This document shows, in pieces, positions 12,690-49,640 of a stretch of DNA of 64,000 nt (its first letter is position 1; each line of letters opens with the position of its first letter). The notes beneath the pieces were generated by a model, which was not told the DNA's origin, did no database searches, and saw nothing but the letters and a program-made list of their open reading frames with translations. The DNA is taken from the NCBI GenBank assembly GCA_026315105.1, contig CM048744.1, forward strand, positions 347,000,668-347,064,667, in the 5' to 3' direction. The position numbers were made by a program, and so were the translations under genes. Source of the DNA: Locusta migratoria (taxonomy: Eukaryota; Arthropoda; Insecta; Orthoptera; Acrididae).

Positions 12690-13650
12690 TTTTTTTTTTT
12701 ATATACAATCAACTTTATTAGTTTACATACATAACCTTTACATTTTTGATAAATTTATAATTACAATACAAACCATTCTTTTTTTGATAAACTTATAATT
12801 ACTATACAAATCATTCTTCTGAAGTCTGAAAATACTTCTCACTGCACTTAATATGTTGACTTTGAACAACTAATTTTGTTTAGACTCCATGTTTTGATAA
12901 TGCATGTACCACATAATATTATTCTTCATTTACTTCTCAGTCTTTATTTACAACAGCAATTAAAAATCTCTGAAAATTTTGTTTATATTTATAATGCTTC
13001 CTCAAAGAAAAATGCTCTTCATTGATAAATTGAATGTAGTCTTCTAAATTTGGATTACCCTTCTTAATTGCATAAAATACATACTGTCCAATGAGCCAGT
13101 TGTAACTTATGTTTTGCATTAGGAAATAAATTGTATTCTGGCTGTAGTACATCTTTTATTGAAAGATAATTCTCAATGTTCTATTGATTATGGCTAGTTT
13201 TCTCCTTGTCCACTTCCAAATCAAAATATTTTCTTTACACGTAAGAACATGTTCTAAAGTATCCACTAGTTGACATGTCTCACAAAAAGGAGTGAGTCTT
13301 AAATTTATTCTGTGTAACGTTTCTCCTGTGGGAACTTTCTCATTAACTACATCATACAGACAGAGCGAACATTTGATTTTAACATTGGATTACTAATATT
13401 ACTCCAAATTTGTTTCCTATTCTTACTTTCATATTTCATCTCAATATTGTTTTTGTGGTGATCTTTTGTAAGTGCACAGTATAATTTAACACTAGTAAGT
13501 TTAATATTTTCAGGTATGTAAGTAATTTCAAAAAAGTATTGTCGAACAATGTTTTACCTCTGTGGGTAGTGACTAATCTTTTCCAACACTGATCCACAAA
13601 AAGGCAGAACCTGTGATTGGCCCACTCTGGTATTTTCATACTACTACTAC
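12690..13650 (-). mobile_element. Non-LTR retrotransposon 3' end with RT-associated zinc-binding region
   Basis: On the minus strand, 13345-13190 reads KVPTGETLHRINLRLTPFCE then TCQLVDTLEHVLTCKE, the Cys-rich CxxC...HxxxxC pattern of the zinc-binding region that follows the reverse transcriptase in some non-LTR elements. A 71-residue frame (12937-13152) continues with FYAIKKGNPNLEDYIQFINE, also typical of the tail. An in-frame TAA separates the two, so the copy is dead. It belongs to neither of the other two LINE families here. Confidence 0.65.
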
Positions 13651-13651
13651 T

Positions 13652-16457
13652 ACTACTACTACACACAAGGCAACAAAAATTAGAGATTCAGTCCCAGTCC
13701 CTCTGCTCAGGGTAGACGAAGTTCCAACAAAATCTGAAAGAGAATAGACACCAAGAAGTTTTAGAAAGCTCTACCAAAGTGAACACAAGCCATCTGGAGC
13801 TAGAGTTTGCAGGACTGACCACAAATTCTCACATGGCATATTGTATGTTCTAATGAGGATGCAAAGCTGCAGATAAAGAACCAAGTAGCAGAATGGTATA
13901 GCAGACAATGTGGCTGCTACATGAATAGTCTCAAGAGACCAATGCTCTAGAACCATTCTTTCTAAAAATGTTAATATAAAATTTTAATTTCTGTTGTAAA
14001 GTTTGAAGGAAAATATTCTCCAGCCCAAATCTGTGCCCTATCATATATGAGTTAAGTGCATAATAAATCAGTTTAAAACACACTGTTCATTTATTACTTA
14101 CCAACTTCTATTGGCACTGGTGAACGTGGACAGCCTTCTAGTTATTTATACTGAAAACGGGCAATGGTTCCACAGAGTGGCTCAGTCTGAAGAAAGCTAG
14201 CAAGGAAGCATTGAACATCAGTATATGCATCCTCTACTGTAATGTACTGCTCCACTCTGTGGCTATTTTATGATTGCTAACCCAGGGAAATCTTTCATAA
14301 GCTCAAAATAAATAAATAAATAAAATAATAAATTTGAGACAAGGCTCTTTGCATGCATTTAACAAACATTATCTGCCCAGAATACTTTTGCCACAAAGAT
14401 TCATATAAGTACTAACATTGCCTTCAATAATTTCATTCATTAATGAAATTAATTTCTTTTTCCTCAGGCCAGTTTTTCTGCCTATATACCAAGTGGATTA
14501 TACCATGTATCATGTATCTTTTCTTCCGAAGTAATGCAAGTCTTTCACATTTGCAACAAATATTACTTTCCAAGGGCATTAAATCTTAACATTTTCCTTT
14601 ATAATTACTGAGATAACCTTTTAAAGAATTTTTAAGGAAGAATTTGCAAGAAAATAAAGCAGAGAAAAAACCAGGAAGAACAAAATTTATTTACTCTAAT
14701 CGACGTAAAGTGAGAACAATTGCCTTGCAGTGTAAATTATCTCCATAATTTATTATCGTAAAAATATGCCTTACTTCTACATTACCTTTGAACACAACAC
14801 TGTCCAGTTTCCATTTCTGCACATTACGCTTCAATTGCTAAATGGGATTATATGGTAGACTTATTCCAGACCAAAGAAATCACAGCACAATTCAATTTCT
14901 TTCATTTTAATATGTGAACTGGTCACTGAACTTCAGTCACAAATAATTTTAGTTATAATAATGTATGACATGAAACCGGCCAGTATCTCACATAAAGCAA
15001 CTAAAATGACTTGCCGCTCGAACTGATTTATTTACAAAATTAAAGAAAAATATTTCCAGGAACTAAATGCCAATAACCATTACATTATTTGTTACCCTAC
15101 ATGAACAACCATTCTTAAAATGCAATTGTGTATGAATTGGATTTCATGACTACAATGCTCTACAGATGTTAGATGTATTCACTACAAGCTAGAGAAACCC
15201 AAGTAACGAGTGAAGAAAGCTTCCACTCATCTACACCAGAATTATTCTCAATTCCACGCTAATATATATAATTTTTTTTTTTCATACTACGCTGCTGTGA
15301 AGCATTACTTTCATGATACATGAAAGCACATGCATTTTTAATTTTTATTTTTTTTAAAGAAACTTAAATTTATGGTGAAATTCAACTTAATTTTTATCTA
15401 TGATTTGACAAATCTACAAATTCTCATGTCCCTGATTTTATTCAAAAAGCCTGGAGGTAGACAATTTACAGTATGTATAATCGGCATTTTCAATTTTAAG
15501 TCTGAGCAATATTTGGAATTTGCTCAGACAATATAGCAAGGGTACTTGTGTTTTATATGTGTGAGCATTATTTCATCAGTAATTTCTCCTTTTGTGCTGA
15601 CATAGTTCATGTACTATTACTTCCAAGTCATTTTTAAAATCCAACTTATTATCAATAAAATTAAACAATTTGCCATCATAGAAAAAGTGTACTAAAATTT
15701 TTCAGACAACTGAAATCTACAATTTAAATAGTTCATTGTCTACTTGTTACTTGGCTTCTGGTTTACATGTTATATACGTATCATAGACTTTTAATGTTTC
15801 ACGGTCAGTCATTTCACAGTAAAGCTATAGGCATTAAATAAATATTTTTTGTTTTAAGAGTTGCCTTCCACAAATAATTTTATTGAATTTCATCACAAAA
15901 TTCCTAGTTTCTTTTTGTGTTGGTTGTATTCAACAAAGTGTTAAATTATTTAAGTTAAAACAAAGCATTTAGGATTGATTTGTACATCACTATCTTCATC
16001 TTAAAATGAAATTACATAAAACTAAAACAAATTTAACAACAAAATGAATATATGCATCTCTCTCATACTGTTTTACAATGCACAAGAAATATGAAGACAA
16101 AGTTAAAACATACATACAATGCAAGATACGACTGTCATACTCAATATATGTAAACGTTCTACAGACATCAGAAATGCAATTACAATAATATAATACATTA
16201 CACTATACAGTATAATACATTGTTAATATATCTTGTTCCAATTTCTAAAACAAATTCTCTGCAGTGAGTCATTCCACAAGTACTTCTGAACTAATTGGGG
16301 CAAAACTAGTATCCATATGGTAAGTCACAGAATGCAACTTTTCCTAAACTATCGATGGGCTTGACATTCACAGAAAGGAATAAACCACAGTTTTCTATGT
16401 CACTTTCTTCCCTTCACAAGGAAAAAATAAAGTTACTTTTATGAAATTATTATTCTC

Positions 16458-16506
<49 letters not shown>

Positions 16507-17688
16507 ATGCTTTTTCCCCAAAATGAAATAATGCTTTTAACAGGGCACTTCAGGATCATGCAAATGATGCTGTAAACATGCTTTACTATCTTCACCATTT
16601 TCATGCTGAAATGATGCCAGCATATTTCTGTTTCTTACTTTTAAATCTAAGGGATCTATTAGTGCAGTAGTATGGTCGTATTTCCTCTCATTGCAATTTT
16701 CCCCTCCACAAATAATATTACATTGTGTCAAGATAATTTAAATCTCCGATACAACAACTATAGAGGCACACACAATGTAAGCCCAACAAAAAATTTTATT
16801 ATGGTTCAATTCCATCTAATAAGACTTATTGCTGCCACAAGGAAGATTTATCATAAAGCAGGTAGATTTCACTACAGAACATAACATTATCCAGGAGCTA
16901 CACAATTTCATACTGAACAACAGTTTTTAAATGAGGGTAAATAGCTCCATATGAACAAAGTTCATGAACATACAAAATATCAGACTCAAACCTATAAGGA
17001 AAAACATTTACATAAATATTTTTATCAACATTATGCAGCTAGTCCTTTTTAACCTCCAGGAGTTTTCACCGGAAATTGCAAATTTAACATAACCCTTTAT
17101 TTACACAAAAATACAGAAGCTGTATAAAGCCATCTGCTAATATTTGTAAAGACAATCACAAGTAAAGAGGAAACTTAGTTTTAAACTGATGTGCTTATAA
17201 GTAAAAGAGTAACTTTGCTTCTTTTGAACTTCATCCGCTCTACTCTGAGCTTTTTAACAACAGAGGTAGAAATACTAAGAAGACACTTATCAGGAAACAA
17301 ACTGTGATATAGCAAATAAATATACACAATCCACTCTCACAATATAGTGAAATAAATGGAATAAATGAGAGGAAAACAACCTCACAGCACAGTTTTCATG
17401 TAACACACATTAAGTTACGAATCGCATCTTCCTACAAGTGAATGGTGTTTAAGTCTTAACTCTGAACAACAGGCTATCGAGTACTTGAAAAGCTTGCACA
17501 TTGACGAGTGTTTCATTAATATCTACCAAAGAAATTACCGGAATACATAAAATTCTGTGGTATTGGCTGCAGCACAAGAAACACCAGAGTGACTGATCCC
17601 CAACTTTTGCAAGCTGGAGAGACTTTAGCTCCTCAGGTAGGCACCAGTGCCCGTCCCATTACACAGGAACACCTACAGTGGCTGCAGG
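13652..17688 (-). other. AT-rich region downstream of midnolin, probable 3' UTR in part
   Basis: No coding frame or recognised transposon is visible in this stretch, unlike the rest of the window. It is AT-rich and contains an AC microsatellite (16459-16504). Several minus-strand AATAAA signals occur (near 17093, 16795, 14748 and 14680), and nothing in the sequence decides between them. The absence of recognised insertions right after the stop fits a long, AU-rich 3' UTR, but transcript evidence is lacking. Confidence 0.4.
16459..16504 (+). repeat. AC microsatellite
   Basis: About 23 AC units within the probable midnolin 3' UTR region. Confidence 0.98.
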
Positions 17689-41482
<23,794 letters not shown>

Positions 41483-41609
41483 CTGGAACACCCAACACCC
41501 CACGCTCAGCTCCCATTGCCGGCATCCACCATTCCTTACTCTACAAGCGCGCGCCACCACAAAAATTTAACACCTCAATTGCCAGTACGCAGCTAATTAA
41601 TTAGGGAAG

Positions 41610-41705
41610 GAAGAGTGCGTACAGCCGGGATCCGAATCCGGGTCGACCTGAACCATTGCGACAAGACCGACACCGAGCGAGATACCCTAAGCTCGCCTTC
41701 CCGTC
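41610..41705 (-). repeat. Degenerate tRNA-like sequence
   Basis: The minus strand has a B-box-like GGATTCGGATCCCGG and tRNA-like spacing; probably a SINE remnant just upstream of the midnolin exon. Confidence 0.35.
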
Positions 41706-44139
41706 ACACGCAAGTTCTCGACTTAAGCGCACGTTACTGACGTAATGCCCCTGCCCATCATTCATTACTGGTGTTATTTCGCAGATTCCCGTACGAGTTC
41801 GGTAATAGTGAGCATCCGCACACTTCCCGATTCTTATATTGTAAATTGTGCGGTAATACGCGTCGAATGTACCTCGTTTGCAACATCTGTACGTCTCACT
41901 AAAGGTGCACTATAAACTGCACTTTAACACCTGTCAGCTATAAGCTGAATTTTAGTTAATTTTCAATCTGCTGGTACACTGAAACAGTGCCGGAGAAAGA
42001 CTAAACCGAGACATTTGCCTTCAGTGAAACTGCTATGCCGACTGACCTATCAAAACTATAACAAATCTACACCGGGTCTCTACGATTTGGGTAAAACTGC
42101 GAGAAGCACATATATGAACCTTTTTCAATTCGTAAAAAACTCGCCTGAATGCACTGCTGGCAAAGAATACCCTCGCGAGAGGTTTTTGGTCGCATAAGGG
42201 AATTTTTGCATCCGATTTGCGTGATGCTTTGCAGCGATCAAATCTTCTGTTTCCGATTTCCGCAACTTCCTAATTTATTTTTTGCCTATATTCCTTGCAA
42301 ATATTAAATTGCATTATGAAGCTTACTCATAATATAGGTCTGTACACTGAAAATATGTTCGGTTTAGTCTTATTTACATAATTGGTGGGTACAGTTTTGA
42401 ATGAAAATATTTCCGAAAATTTTAGAAATTATTCGCTGAAGTTATCTTACTTTTAAGGCGATAATCATTAAAATAAAGTCAACGTTATTAATATCTGATG
42501 AAAGTCTTAATAGAGCCAGATCATTTTTCCGAAATACGTTCCCCGTATAACTTCACCCAAGTTTTTATGTAACTTAAACATCTCTTTACGGTAATAATCG
42601 CCGTTTTAGCAATTTATGACCACTGAACTGTTGAAGTACATTTACGTTTCATGAAGTTCAATGTTCACAGAAATAAAAGAACAAGAAGCAATTATGAAAT
42701 AGGAAATCAATTCAGGCCACAATTCTTCGCACACCCACGGTACTACGCCATCATTCAATTGTAACCCAAACACTAATCCATTTTCTGATTCTTGGTCATC
42801 CAGCTGTCACTCAAAAAGCAGCGTTCCTATGTAAAATGAAATGGGAGCAGATTAAGTTTTTTGCTAATTTGTTACTTCTGTTGACATAGCGTAGTTACTA
42901 CTGTAAACTATTTTTTATATGATTTCCTGCCAGATACAAAGTTTTAACTTTATACAATCATCGCAGAGCGTTAAACTAGAAAATTTAAAGAGAACAAATG
43001 TGCTCCTACTCTTACCGAACCTGCAGGCAGCACCATAACATGTTGGGACTAACATAAGCCTAGAGGAGCTGCAACAAAAGTTCTACATCATATTCGCATA
43101 AGATTTTATAGAGTGCAAAATTATTTACTCAGTGTCATGACATAAGATCTTCCCCAAGGTACGCTACAGCAAAATAATGCATTATGTGCAGCCTGGAGAG
43201 AAAAAAATGTTCTGATGCAATAAGAAAATTCATAATGATTTTTGAAACAGTAAACTGTCAAACACCGATACGAAAATCAGTTCCGCCGGTAGTACGTGTA
43301 ATTTTAGGCGTTAGTTCCAGACTTCCAGAAGAAAATATTAAACTTTGAACACTCGCCACTTCTCTAGCACCATCATATTTCTGTGAACGACTCTGCTATA
43401 GAGAAGGAGAAAGCCTGGGAGAAGAAGTTCTATTTACAACCATGTTTCCAGAGTTTAGCTCTAGGCGCAGACACGTGAGGAGCTCTATAGCTCTGGCAAG
43501 AAGTTAAAATCCCACACAACATTGCTGATTCTTACATTAAAAGATAGCGCGTTCACCGTGTCCCGACCTCTTACATCATTTCCCCGTGGGGAAATAACTT
43601 GTATACACGACGTTGCCGTCTAATTTCCGTTTAACTCTTCAAGATACTCAAACCTTAGGTACATACAAACCATTTCCCGCTTGCTCATCAAAGCAAGCCT
43701 TTCATATTCTCAAAATTACAGCAGATGGTTAAATACGAAAGATGGACAGAGGCATGTACTACAAAAACGGGAAACCTTTAGGCGGAACGATGGCTGTGGC
43801 CACTGTCAAGCTCTGCAATAAGAATTTTAAGTAGTTAATAGGATTAGTCCATGACTAACCCATTTTAACATCGATGATAGGAGTAGGTACCTAAAACTAA
43901 TCTTTTACGCCAAACTTTCAAAATGTAAGGGATTGGACCCTTCCATTATAAAGCGATATTCCAGGTCCAGAATAACATTTAATAAGTTAAAACAAAAATT
44001 ACGCAAATGCGACAACTTGTTATATCCGTTTCGTCATGAAACTGGTGTGGTGAATCACTTTCGTAGAGTCCACGATGTACGTAAGTGCTCAAGTATAACG
44101 GTAATAACCGCCGAAGTGCATTTGCAGCTGCTAAGCGCT

Positions 44140-44275
44140 CTGGTGCTGACGTCACGGCACGGGAGGTCGGCAACCTGGCGGCGGGCCGACGCGATTTCCG
44201 CTGGCCGGCCAGCACTCGGGCCGCCCACGCCGCCCAGCTGAGTGCCGACACCGGCGCCGTCTTTAAGGCGACCGC
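44140..44275. promoter_or_regulatory. CpG-rich block with a CRE
   Basis: A perfect TGACGTCA at 44147-44154 within a CpG-dense stretch about 2.7 kb upstream of the first visible midnolin exon. Confidence 0.3.
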
Positions 44276-44660
44276 CTAAAATTACTCCGCTAACCACAAA
44301 ACCCAAACTAGCTGGGTAGGCGGGGAATTTAGGTCGCTTGCTAAACACAAGACCCGTATCCTAACCACGGTGACAGAACGCTGCAGTGGCATCGAGTAGA
44401 CTTCTCAGGTGGTCTAGTGAATTAAGACAAATTATGCCATACCATCTCATTACATTACATTTCATGCTTGTGTTCTTTGAACAGCAAACAAATGCTCCAG
44501 CCTATCTTCCAGTGTAGTTACTAATGTTAATTTATGCAAACTGATACCGAATCTTAAGTGGAGTTAGTGTGGTGGTACTTGTGAACCATACTAAGTCTAC
44601 TAAATTCAGAAAAGAGACTATTCTCTATAAATCCTAACTACTATCGTTAAGCTGACCCAC

Positions 44661-45354
44661 TGTACTATTTATCAACATTCATAGAATATATGACAACTGC
44701 GATTGGGCAAAGCTGAAAATGTGTACCCAGCCGGGATTCGAACCCGGGTCTCCTGCTTTCTAGGCAGTTGCGCTGACCCCTACATCACTGGGGACACAGT
44801 GATCACCGCACCTGCAAGGACTACCTAAGCACGCCTCCCGTCAGATACAAATTCCCAGCTTCGCCCTGCCCACAGTACTCAAACTCTTAGTTATGAACTA
44901 ATTCCCGTAAGAGTAAGGGCTTCAAACTTTGCCCACCCCTCCCCACTAACGATAGGATCATTGCCCGTCACCGGCATATTATATATATACATGTGGCGTC
45001 TGTTCCGAGAGTTAGTGGGGAGGGGTGGGCAAAGTTTGAAGCCCTTACTCTTACGGGAATTAGTTTCATAACTACGAGTTTGAGTACTGTGGGCAGGGCG
45101 AAGCTGGGAATTTGTATCTGACGGGAGGCGTGGTTAGGTAGTCCTTGCAGGTGCGGTGATCACTGTGTCCCCAGTGTTGTAGGGGTCAGCGCAACTGCCT
45201 AGAAATCAGGAGACCCAGGTTCGAATCCAGGCTGGGTACACATTTTCAGCTTTGCTGAATCGCAGTTGATGTCATATATTCTATGAATGTTGAATAATAA
45301 CTGCAGGATCAGAAGTGACGTCTGTTCTCTCGGAACAGACGCCACATGTATATG
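44661..45354. mobile_element. tRNA-containing fold-back element, nested inverted repeats
   Basis: A left arm (44661-44950) is the reverse complement of a right arm (45011-45300), about 290 bp each with few differences. Each arm carries a tRNA-like segment (minus near 44722-44795, plus near 45170-45240) with CTGCCTAGAAAGCAG as anticodon arm and GGTTCGAATCC as B box. A second, shorter inverted repeat (ATGTGGCGTCTGTTCCGAGA near 44990 and its complement at 45327-45354) brackets only the right arm and the spacer. This suggests one unit at about 44985-45354 next to a truncated inverted sister copy. Confidence 0.75.
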
Positions 45355-46547
45355 TACTATTTATCTTTAGAAATTTTAAATGTTTATCCGCACTAGTGAC
45401 TCTGGAGAAGTTTTACTATACAGCATTTATGTTACGAGTTCATACTTCGTATAAAAGGACGAAGAAACGAGTGGGGAGGGACGAAACGATGGTTTTCTCT
45501 GAAGGGAGCAGTTGCGGAAGGAAAATAACTGGGCTCGATAAGATAAGCATGTAGATGGGAGGACACAGTAGTATGGACGATCGAACTTTTCGCCACTGCC
45601 TGTGGGGAAAACGTCAGGCAAATGAAAGCTCTCGCTGGATTCTAATACATGCTCTAAGACTGATGCACTACCAAAATGGAAGGAGGGAGGGGCGGCATGT
45701 CCAAAATTCTCGTCACCAGAAGGATCTGTGTTTCCATCGATACACATTCTTCAGTCCATTTTCACCCGCTTAAGCGTTGACACTAATTTGAACAATTAAT
45801 GTAAAGGAAAAATCGTTAGACGCTGAAAGGAATCTTTACAGTTAACACCGTAAAACTGACAACCTCTTCTTTACTCCTTGTTACTAATTCAGTGGTATAC
45901 GACAGCTGGCATTGTATGAACTCTGTGCTCTAACAGTAATAACATAAGCCAGAGAGAATTTTGCTACAGAGAGTATTTAAAATAGGGGGAGGGGGGGGGA
46001 AGAATACCCCTATTTACGAAGTATTTTAGAACAGGCCTTTATGGCCTATGTCACTTGATTTATTGATGTACAAATACCTCATTTTATTTATTTAGGAATC
46101 TCTTCATTTCGAATCTTTTTTCCAGTAACAAACTGATCGATCTTCAGCTATGTCAAGCTTCCTTATTTGGTTTATTTTATGACAGACTGGCGTAACAAAG
46201 TTAATTCATTTCCCTGCGAAACTGGAAAAAGTTGTCGGGTATAACCGATCAATGTTTTATGCTAAACGCAAATTAATTTACTGTTTCTTTTCGCGGATGA
46301 CTAGCTTCACAGACCTAGCAGCACGAGCCTAGGCGTTACGTAATGTCGAAGTAGCGTCCGTCCAACTGCCCAGCAGCTGCACCATTCATCCTGCCGGCAC
46401 GCAGTGAATAGCGATCCTTGGGGACGACGGAGCGGACAGCACAATGCTTCTCTGTATACCTGTCTACCGTGGGAGCGCTACACAAACGTGCGAGGAACTT
46501 CACGTTGAACTGCGCTCCGCCTATCGGGGATGGGACGAGGATCTAGT

Positions 46548-46597
<50 letters not shown>

Positions 46598-48158
46598 GCC
46601 CCCCGGCAGCAGCGATGGGGGAAGCTCCCGAAACTAAGTTTTCAGACTTCACCCGAATCAACGGCCGATAGCTTCACGAACCTTTGCTACATCTGAACTA
46701 CAAATAATATAAAGGTACAACACTTTCCCCAAGATTTTTCCCAGATTTCCCCAGTTTCACGGATAAGCTAACTTGGTTGTGTTTTGTTGATACGGAAGCA
46801 ATGATAATGTGCAGTGGTTACGCTAAGACAGCTCAGGGAGAAGAATGGAATTGCAATACAGCATTTGGAACGCTGCAACCCACGGAACGGTCCTAATAAA
46901 ATTTAATTAACAGCTATGGAATTATTTTTGTCATCTGTACATGCGCCTCTAAATACGCTGAACTACCTCGACTACGGAAGTGACATTTTCGAAAGTGACA
47001 TTGAAAGTTAATTGCAGTGAGTTTGTGAGCTGGCGAGTTACATTTTAGTGGCTGAGAAGTGCTTAGTACGTCAGTTTTAAGATTTTATTTTTATTTTTTT
47101 ATTTTATTGCGTGAAGGTATAATACCGCAGGTGATGCCGGATAATATATTTGAATTTCCATTGGAAACGAAGTTTTCTTCGCGTAAGAGAATGATGCACT
47201 TCTTTCCTGTGTGGAGTCGAAGTGGCGCTGATAGAATGGTTAATGTCTACGATAATTACATAATTACTACCAATAAAAATCAGTATAAATGCCACAGTTT
47301 TGCTGGAATTGTTTAGTTGGGTTTAAAACTAGTGATTTATTTTTGTGCTATTGAAAATATCCCGAGTATTCGTCAGTCCAGAGTATACGTGGCAATTTGG
47401 AACAGTCTTTAAATTCGACTGTTACGGATAGAAACCATAACGCCTTTAAGGTTTGGAACCAATAAAACTATTTGGCGATCTCTGAAGTAACGATATGCTA
47501 GCCGACAGTGAAACTAAGCGAAAAAAATATGATTCGTTTAGGAAAAATTACAGGAGAAAAATTTTCATAAATATTAAAAGTAAGACTAAAAATATTGTAC
47601 ATTGGTAATGAGTTAATAGGACTGTTACAATATCTTTGACTTTCTAATAAATAACTTTTTTAGAAGCCATTTCACATGATAACATGAAAATACTCAGGCT
47701 TAAAGGACGGACTCTCCTAAATATTTGTCTGTGGAGGCTTTAAATTTTTTTTTTTTTTTTTTTTTTATTATTATTAAAAGGTTTGTAGGAAAATGTTTCC
47801 CGGGATAAAAGTTGTTTCATGGTTCAGTTTCAGCTAGTCAGGATATAGTAGGTATGTATTTTGAATGTATTCTCACATGAGATGTTGGTATAGCTACTTT
47901 AAAATACTTAAATTTCGGTATGTAATAATACTCTGATTTTCAGTTTTCCGAAGGTTAGATACGGACAACGAAATTTTACTTACGTAATATTGATACATGC
48001 ATTTTATTACGTTAATACCGTATACTAGTTCTGTTACGATTTATTATAACGTGATAGGCCACTATAGGGCTAAAATTATCATACTTGTGGTTACGAGGTG
48101 ATAACTATCAGCATTGAAAATGCATCTAGGAAATCCTATCATACGTTAATACCGTAGC
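45355..48158. other. No recognisable gene
   Basis: A GA microsatellite (46551-46594), a T run (about 47746-47766) and short unsupported open frames. Confidence 0.55.
46551..46594 (+). repeat. GA microsatellite
   Basis: About 21 GA units in otherwise unannotated sequence. Confidence 0.98.
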
Positions 48159-48366
48159 TTTATTTCGGTGCCGGCCGCGGTGACTGAGGCGCTCCAGTCA
48201 CGGTCTGCACGGCCACTACGATCGGCGGTTCGAATCCCCCTCGGACATGGATATTTGTGCCGTCCTTAGGATTAACTAGTTCATAAGTAGTTTGTAAGTT
48301 TAGGGACTGATGACCCCGTAGTTAAGTCCCATAAACTATACAAACATTTGAACATTTTATTTCGGT
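48159..48366 (+). mobile_element. tRNA-derived SINE with 11-bp target duplication
   Basis: The body 48170-48355 starts with a tRNA-like head (GCCGGCCGCGGTGACTGAGG, B box GGTTCGAATCC) and has a conserved tail (GGACTGATGACCCCGTAGTT, CATTTGAACATTT). Direct repeats TTTATTTCGGT at 48159-48169 and 48356-48366 flank it. Non-coding, pol III type, presumably mobilised by a LINE. Confidence 0.9.
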
Positions 48367-48916
48367 AGACGCATTATGTAACATCTTACAGGCGCGTATA
48401 GAAAACTGATCGTTACGGTTATACTTGCATGATAAAAACATTTCCTCGTATGCACTTTCTCGTTCGCATGTACAGCTACTCGAAGATTTTAAGGGCGATT
48501 CCCGACGATCTTATTTGCGTCGTTTTTCAGCATTCTAAATCCAGTTTGTCAGTTTGAACATCGAATAGTAAAAATATCTGGTTGTGTTTCCATTTTTCGC
48601 GAGGTCTAAGGCGACATGATACGGACGGGATGGCCGTTCCCGCCGCAGGTTAGAGTCCTCCCTAGGGCTTGAACGTGTGTGTGGTACTTAGAGTAACACG
48701 TTGACTGCCGCGGTGACGTCAGAGTCGCCTGCTGTGGCTGCCGGCGGCCACGCGGCAGCCAACGTGCTAAGTCTAGAGTCTTATGACTAACATTTTGGCT
48801 TAATAGGTTTATCTATTTTCTATTTTCCTCGGCGTCGTTTGATTTAATGGGCCACGTTCCTTTAACTCGTTTGTACCAATTAGTACTCAGCCAGACGAGT
48901 AGCGGACGCAACTATA

Positions 48917-48955
48917 AGATCTGAAGATGATCAAAGTGATCGAAACATGTTATTG
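48917..48955 (+). ncRNA. Hammerhead ribozyme-like motif
   Basis: Reads AGAT, CTGAAGA, T, GATC-AAAGT-GATC, GAA, ACATGTT, ATTG. CTGAAGA satisfies CUGANGA; stem II is a 4-bp GATC/GATC helix; ACATGT is palindromic and followed by T, giving a GTT triplet. Stem I is weak (three pairs including a wobble). All core positions are kept. Confidence 0.45.
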
Positions 48956-49004
48956 AACAATTACATTACAACTGTTGACGGAAATACATATAAAATAACA
49001 TAGT

Positions 49005-49041
49005 GCAGTTGCAGACAAATCGATCATGTCGACTATAATAG
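49005..49041 (+). repeat. 37-bp identical match to 53651-53687 (opposite strand)
   Basis: GCAGTTGCAGACAAATCGAT through CGACTATAATAG. The flanks differ between the two sites. It lies 60 bp after the hammerhead-like motif at 48917-48955. Confidence 0.8.
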
Positions 49042-49239
49042 TACTAGACCTTTGCATTCAGAATAATTGTTTAATTTTCTTTTTATATTTAATCCTCTCT
49101 CCAAGTTTTATTTCCTTTACAGCTTGAGTAACGTGCTGGTAGGATAACATGCTGTTTCGTGTCAATGAATGACTCGTGCCTTTCGACTGCAAACCGTAGT
49201 TTGGTTGGCAACGTAGACGTGCAAAATGTTGGGCAACGC

Positions 49240-49560
49240 TCGTTCTGCGTTCGGTACACGTGACTGCGAGCTATCGACCTGGGCGACACGTCCGCTCGCA
49301 GTACACGCAAGCAGCAGCAGACCCGCCAGCGGCGGCGGCCGGGTGGGGTCAAGGACCCACGCGCTCGGCGGTGGGGGTGGGGGGAGCAAGCCGACACTGT
49401 GCGTCTCGCCGCGCCGCAGCCGAGGCGAGGCGCGCCGACTGCCTCCGGAGGCGGCCGAGCGGCGGCACGGGACGCGCCGGCCGGGCGCGCCGAACCAGTT
49501 GCGGCTGGCACTCCACGGCGGCCGATCCGCCCTACAAGGTCAACGCCGCCCGTCTTTGTT
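49240..49560. promoter_or_regulatory. CpG-rich block, candidate promoter or 5' exon
   Basis: Dense CpG and G/C-rich triplets in AT-rich surroundings. It gives overlapping Ala/Arg/Pro-rich open frames on both strands that I regard as composition artefacts. Upstream of midnolin's visible exons, so a promoter or 5' UTR is possible. Confidence 0.3.
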
Positions 49561-49640
49561 CACGAGGCGGCGTCTTACGTTTGCATCCTATCATTCGTCA
49601 CAGTGCTCACCAACTGCCGTTTGTAATATTAAAGAGCACT

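Larger units (their letters stand above)
41483..44660. other. Upstream of midnolin's visible exons, little recognised
   Basis: Degenerate tRNA-like piece at 41610-41705 and a CpG/CRE block at 44140-44275. No ubiquitin-like exon could be identified. Confidence 0.5.
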
